Assembly: GCA_963774935.1 (NCBI GenBank)
Contig: CAVZGO010000013.1
Coordinates: 62,001 to 126,000 of the forward strand
Direction: 5' to 3'
Length of the DNA stretch: 64,000 nucleotides
DNA from: CAVZGO01 sp963774935
GTDB taxonomy: Bacteria > Chloroflexota > Anaerolineae > Anaerolineales > UBA4823
Shown: piece after piece, positions 61,720 through 64,000 of the stretch
Numbering within the stretch: the stretch's first letter is position 1
Layout: the number at the start of each line of letters is the position of its first letter
Notes under the pieces: generated by a model
The model's database searches: none
What the model saw: only the letters and a program-made list of their open reading frames with translations
Told to the model about the DNA's origin: nothing
Translations under genes and position numbers: made by a program

Positions 61720-64000
61720 GTGTCGAAATCCTTTCAACCCTTCGAAATATCGATTGAGTCGCATCAGTCTGGCGACTATGAAGTACGCGCCAGCTTCATC
61801 GGGGTCGAGCGCCGTGCAATCCTGCCCGCCACACTGCCACTGCTTCAGGAGCGGGAGATCGAGCAAGCGATCGCCTGGTTGGAACGCGGCTTTATTGACC
61901 GGGACTACGCGCGGGATTTTGGCTGGCGCTTATTTCAGACCCTTTTTCCTGAGCCAATCCGCCAGCTCTTTCGAGAAGCCCTGCAACGAGTAGAGCCAAA
62001 CGACGGTTTGCAGCTGCTGCTTAATTTTCCGTTGCCACCTGACCTGGCGCGCTTGCCCTGGGAGCTGCTTTATGACCAGGAAGGTGGCCTGGGGTTTCTG
62101 GCTCGCTCCAGCACTGCACCGCTGGCGCGCCATTATACCGATCTGCCCCTACCGTTTGAACCGCCTACCAGCGGACCCCTCAGGGTTTTGGTCGTAACTG
62201 CCTCCCCACCAGGAAAACCAGCGGTCAGCAGCCAGGCTGAATTAGCGCAAATCAGGCGCAGCCTGGATGCCGCAGTTTATTCACCCGTTGAGACGCTGCA
62301 AGCAGCTCTGTACCAGCTACAGACGACCCGTTCGCTGCGCGGATTTGGCCAGCGCTTACGCCAGCGCCGGCTGGTTGAGATAGATGTCCTTGCGGATGCA
62401 TCGAAGGCAGATATCCAGAACCGCCTGATCCAGAAGCGGCAGGAAGGACAGGCTTACCATATCATCCACTTTGCCGGTCATGCTGAGAGCGATGAAACCG
62501 GCAGCCGGGTGCTGCTCCAGGATGGGGCGCTGCCAGCCGAAAGTTTTGCTGAGCTGCTGGCAGAGCCAACCATCAACCTGGTGGTGCTCAACGCCTGTGA
62601 AACTGCTTCTCTCGGGATTTTCAACAGCCTGTCAGAAGCATTACTGCGCAAGCGCATTCCGGCAGTAATCGGCATGCAGGTGCCTGTGCTGGATCGCGCC
62701 GCAGTTGAGTTTGCACGTGAGTTCTACGGTGCCTGGGCTGCCGGGGAGCCGATCGAAAGTGCTCTTGCTTATGCGCGGCGATTGGTCAGCCAGCAGGCAA
62801 GCGGGCAGGCTTCAGACTGGAGCATCCCAGTATTGTTCATTGGCCCGAGCCAGGGACTGACCTTGCAGATCACACCACCTGCACTGCGCATCCCCTGGCA
62901 GCTTAAAGCGGTTCGCTGGGGAGTCGCATCCATTTTTACACTGATTGCAAGCGTAGCGCTGCTTTTACAGGTGCCGGATATCGCCCGGAGCGTGCGCATG
63001 GAAATCCCGATCGTCCGCTGCATCTATCCCTACCCGATGAAGGCCGATCCCAGCCTGAACATCGTAGTGAGCAATTTAAGCGTCCAGGACGAGCGGGGAC
63101 GCATTATCACCACCGAGGATGGCTTAAAGCTGTCGCGACGCCTGTATGACCAGCTCAATGCAAGCCTGGAGAGCCTCGACTTGCCTTTTGAATATGATAT
63201 CCGCTCGCCAGATGATCTTTGCCCAATTAAAGCCGATACAGCGCAAGGACGCAGCGACGCAGCAAAGAAACTGGCAGAGGATATCCGCGCGGATATCGTC
63301 ATCTATGGCTTGCTTGTAGAAAAAGAAAATCGCGGCAGCTACACTCCTGAGTTCTATGTCAGCTATGAAGGCTTTAACCAGGTGCCAGAATTGACCGGTG
63401 AGTACCAGCTCGGCAGTCCGCTACGCCTTGACCTGCCCATCCAGGAAGCGGATTTAATTTTTAATAAGTATCCCCCACTGACCGGTCGCACGGACGCGCT
63501 GGTTTATGTCAGCCTGGGCCTCTCTGCTATGGCGCTGGACAATTACGACCTGGCTCTCCAACACTTCATGGAGGCTGATGCGGTACCCGGATGGACAGCA
63601 ACATCCGGAAAACAAGTGCTCTATTTCCTGATTGGCAACACCTACGAGCGAAAAGCCGGGCAGATCCGGAAAATTACCCCTGAAGAATACCGGCAATACT
63701 TAGATGATGCGCAACGCTACTATCAGCAAGCGGTAACACCTGATTCTTCATACGCACGTGGACAATTGGGACTGGCTAACCTGATCTACCTGAATGCATT
63801 GGGCGATCTGTTCGGACCCGTTTTCCAGGTGGATTTAGATCGCCTGGCAGAAGCTGAACAGGCATACCGGGCTGTATTGGATCTGGATGCACCAGCCAAC
63901 GCCCATATCCCGATACGGGTAAAAGGGCTGCTGGGACGCCTGTACCTGGTACGCGCCGATCAGGCTTCAAAACCAGATGTCGCCGAGGCCGCAAACGCTG
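61720..64000 (+). CDS. CHAT-domain protease with membrane helix and TPR repeats (partial, runs off the window)
   Basis: The only start available after an in-frame stop is GTG 61720, with GAGGA upstream. The 760 visible codons give: residues about 1-150, an N-terminal domain of CHAT proteins (P-W-E-L-L-Y); about 155-385, the CHAT caspase-like domain with H-F-A-G-H (His254) and V-L-N-A-C-E-T-A (Cys293), both catalytic residues present; a membrane helix (about 399-418); a domain with V-V-S-N-L-S-V and A-D-I-V-I-Y-G-L, similar in style to signalling or periplasmic binding folds; then TPR-like helices (A-L-D-N-Y-D-L-A-L-Q-H-F) to the edge. It may sense an outside signal and activate the inside protease. 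The frame is intact throughout. Confidence 0.85.
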   Translation, partial: MSKSFQPFEISIESHQSGDYEVRASFIGVERRAILPATLPLLQEREIEQAIAWLERGFIDRDYARDFGWRLFQTLFPEPIRQLFREALQRVEPNDGLQLLLNFPLPPDLARLPWELLYDQEGGLGFLARSSTAPLARHYTDLPLPFEPPTSGPLRVLVVTASPPGKPAVSSQAELAQIRRSLDAAVYSPVETLQAALYQLQTTRSLRGFGQRLRQRRLVEIDVLADASKADIQNRLIQKRQEGQAYHIIHFAGHAESDETGSRVLLQDGALPAESFAELLAEPTINLVVLNACETASLGIFNSLSEALLRKRIPAVIGMQVPVLDRAAVEFAREFYGAWAAGEPIESALAYARRLVSQQASGQASDWSIPVLFIGPSQGLTLQITPPALRIPWQLKAVRWGVASIFTLIASVALLLQVPDIARSVRMEIPIVRCIYPYPMKADPSLNIVVSNLSVQDERGRIITTEDGLKLSRRLYDQLNASLESLDLPFEYDIRSPDDLCPIKADTAQGRSDAAKKLAEDIRADIVIYGLLVEKENRGSYTPEFYVSYEGFNQVPELTGEYQLGSPLRLDLPIQEADLIFNKYPPLTGRTDALVYVSLGLSAMALDNYDLALQHFMEADAVPGWTATSGKQVLYFLIGNTYERKAGQIRKITPEEYRQYLDDAQRYYQQAVTPDSSYARGQLGLANLIYLNALGDLFGPVFQVDLDRLAEAEQAYRAVLDLDAPANAHIPIRVKGLLGRLYLVRADQASKPDVAEAANA

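Noticed and set aside
60359..64000. CRISPR-linked caspase (Craspase-like) system
   Set aside because: The CHAT protein resembles the protease part, but there is no Cas7-11/gRAMP-type gene or array in the window.
1..64000. tRNA, rRNA, insertion sequences or riboswitches
   Set aside because: No cloverleaf with a CCA-type end, rRNA core sequence, transposase frame with flanking inverted repeats, or known aptamer pattern was recognised by reading; a covariance-model scan could still find small RNAs.

Overview
The window looks like a chromosomal segment of a heterotrophic, probably anaerobic Chloroflexota bacterium (Anaerolineae-like). This is an inference from gene content: a peptide-scavenging operon with an AbgT-type carrier, a large exopolysaccharide locus with lipoprotein glycosidases, PKD/META surface proteins and CHAT/clostripain proteases. 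There is no rRNA, tRNA or marker gene to prove it. GC is moderate, with AT-richer patches inside the polysaccharide locus.

Layout. 1-2.5 kb: end of a Gly/Ser-rich protein, a DinB-like protein, an HdeD-like membrane protein and glutaminase. 2.7-10.3 kb: a plus-strand operon of MFS carrier, M20 dipeptidase, peptidase T, leucyl aminopeptidase and AbgT carrier, closed by a strong hairpin. 10.3-13.6 kb: a VIT-like membrane protein and a large PKD/META protein (minus). 13.8-17 kb: a scarred stretch with a truncated MFS gene, a VTC polyphosphate-polymerase-like gene, a chimera joining the first ~20 codons of a DUF4956 gene to a headless histidine kinase, and convergent degV. 17.2-52.1 kb: a minus-strand exopolysaccharide (EPS) locus of about 33 genes. 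52.7-64 kb: a LuxR-type regulator, an opine-dehydrogenase-like and cobalamin-binding gene pair, an HPr-kinase-like protein, a membrane protein with helix-hairpin-helix repeats, a Tat-exported phosphoesterase, a clostripain-family protease and a CHAT-TM-TPR protein running off the end.

How the EPS locus fits together. Transcription runs from 52 kb down to 17 kb. The proximal part has an atypical receiver protein, a processive-type GT2, two sugar-transferase-family proteins, a GT26 enzyme fused to a STAS domain, a free STAS protein and a PP2C/SpoIIE phosphatase; together these suggest partner-switching control of polymer synthesis. The middle part makes unusual sugars (CDP-glucose-type cytidylyltransferase, 3,5-epimerase, C-methyltransferase, NAD epimerase, class III aminotransferase, pyruvyl transferase, PIG-L deacetylase, DUF4910 protein). 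The distal part has Wzz, Wzx, Wzy, a kinase-like ATPase without its Walker lysine, acetyltransferases, GT4 enzymes, and a GH44 lipoprotein with a partner lipoprotein. A transcription terminator follows the last gene.

Caveat. About 17 positions need a single-base insertion or deletion to restore otherwise convincing proteins, nearly all between 25 and 62 kb, and there are two or three abrupt chimeric joins. This is more likely assembly or read error than real decay, so frameshifted genes are annotated as single units with the break stated.
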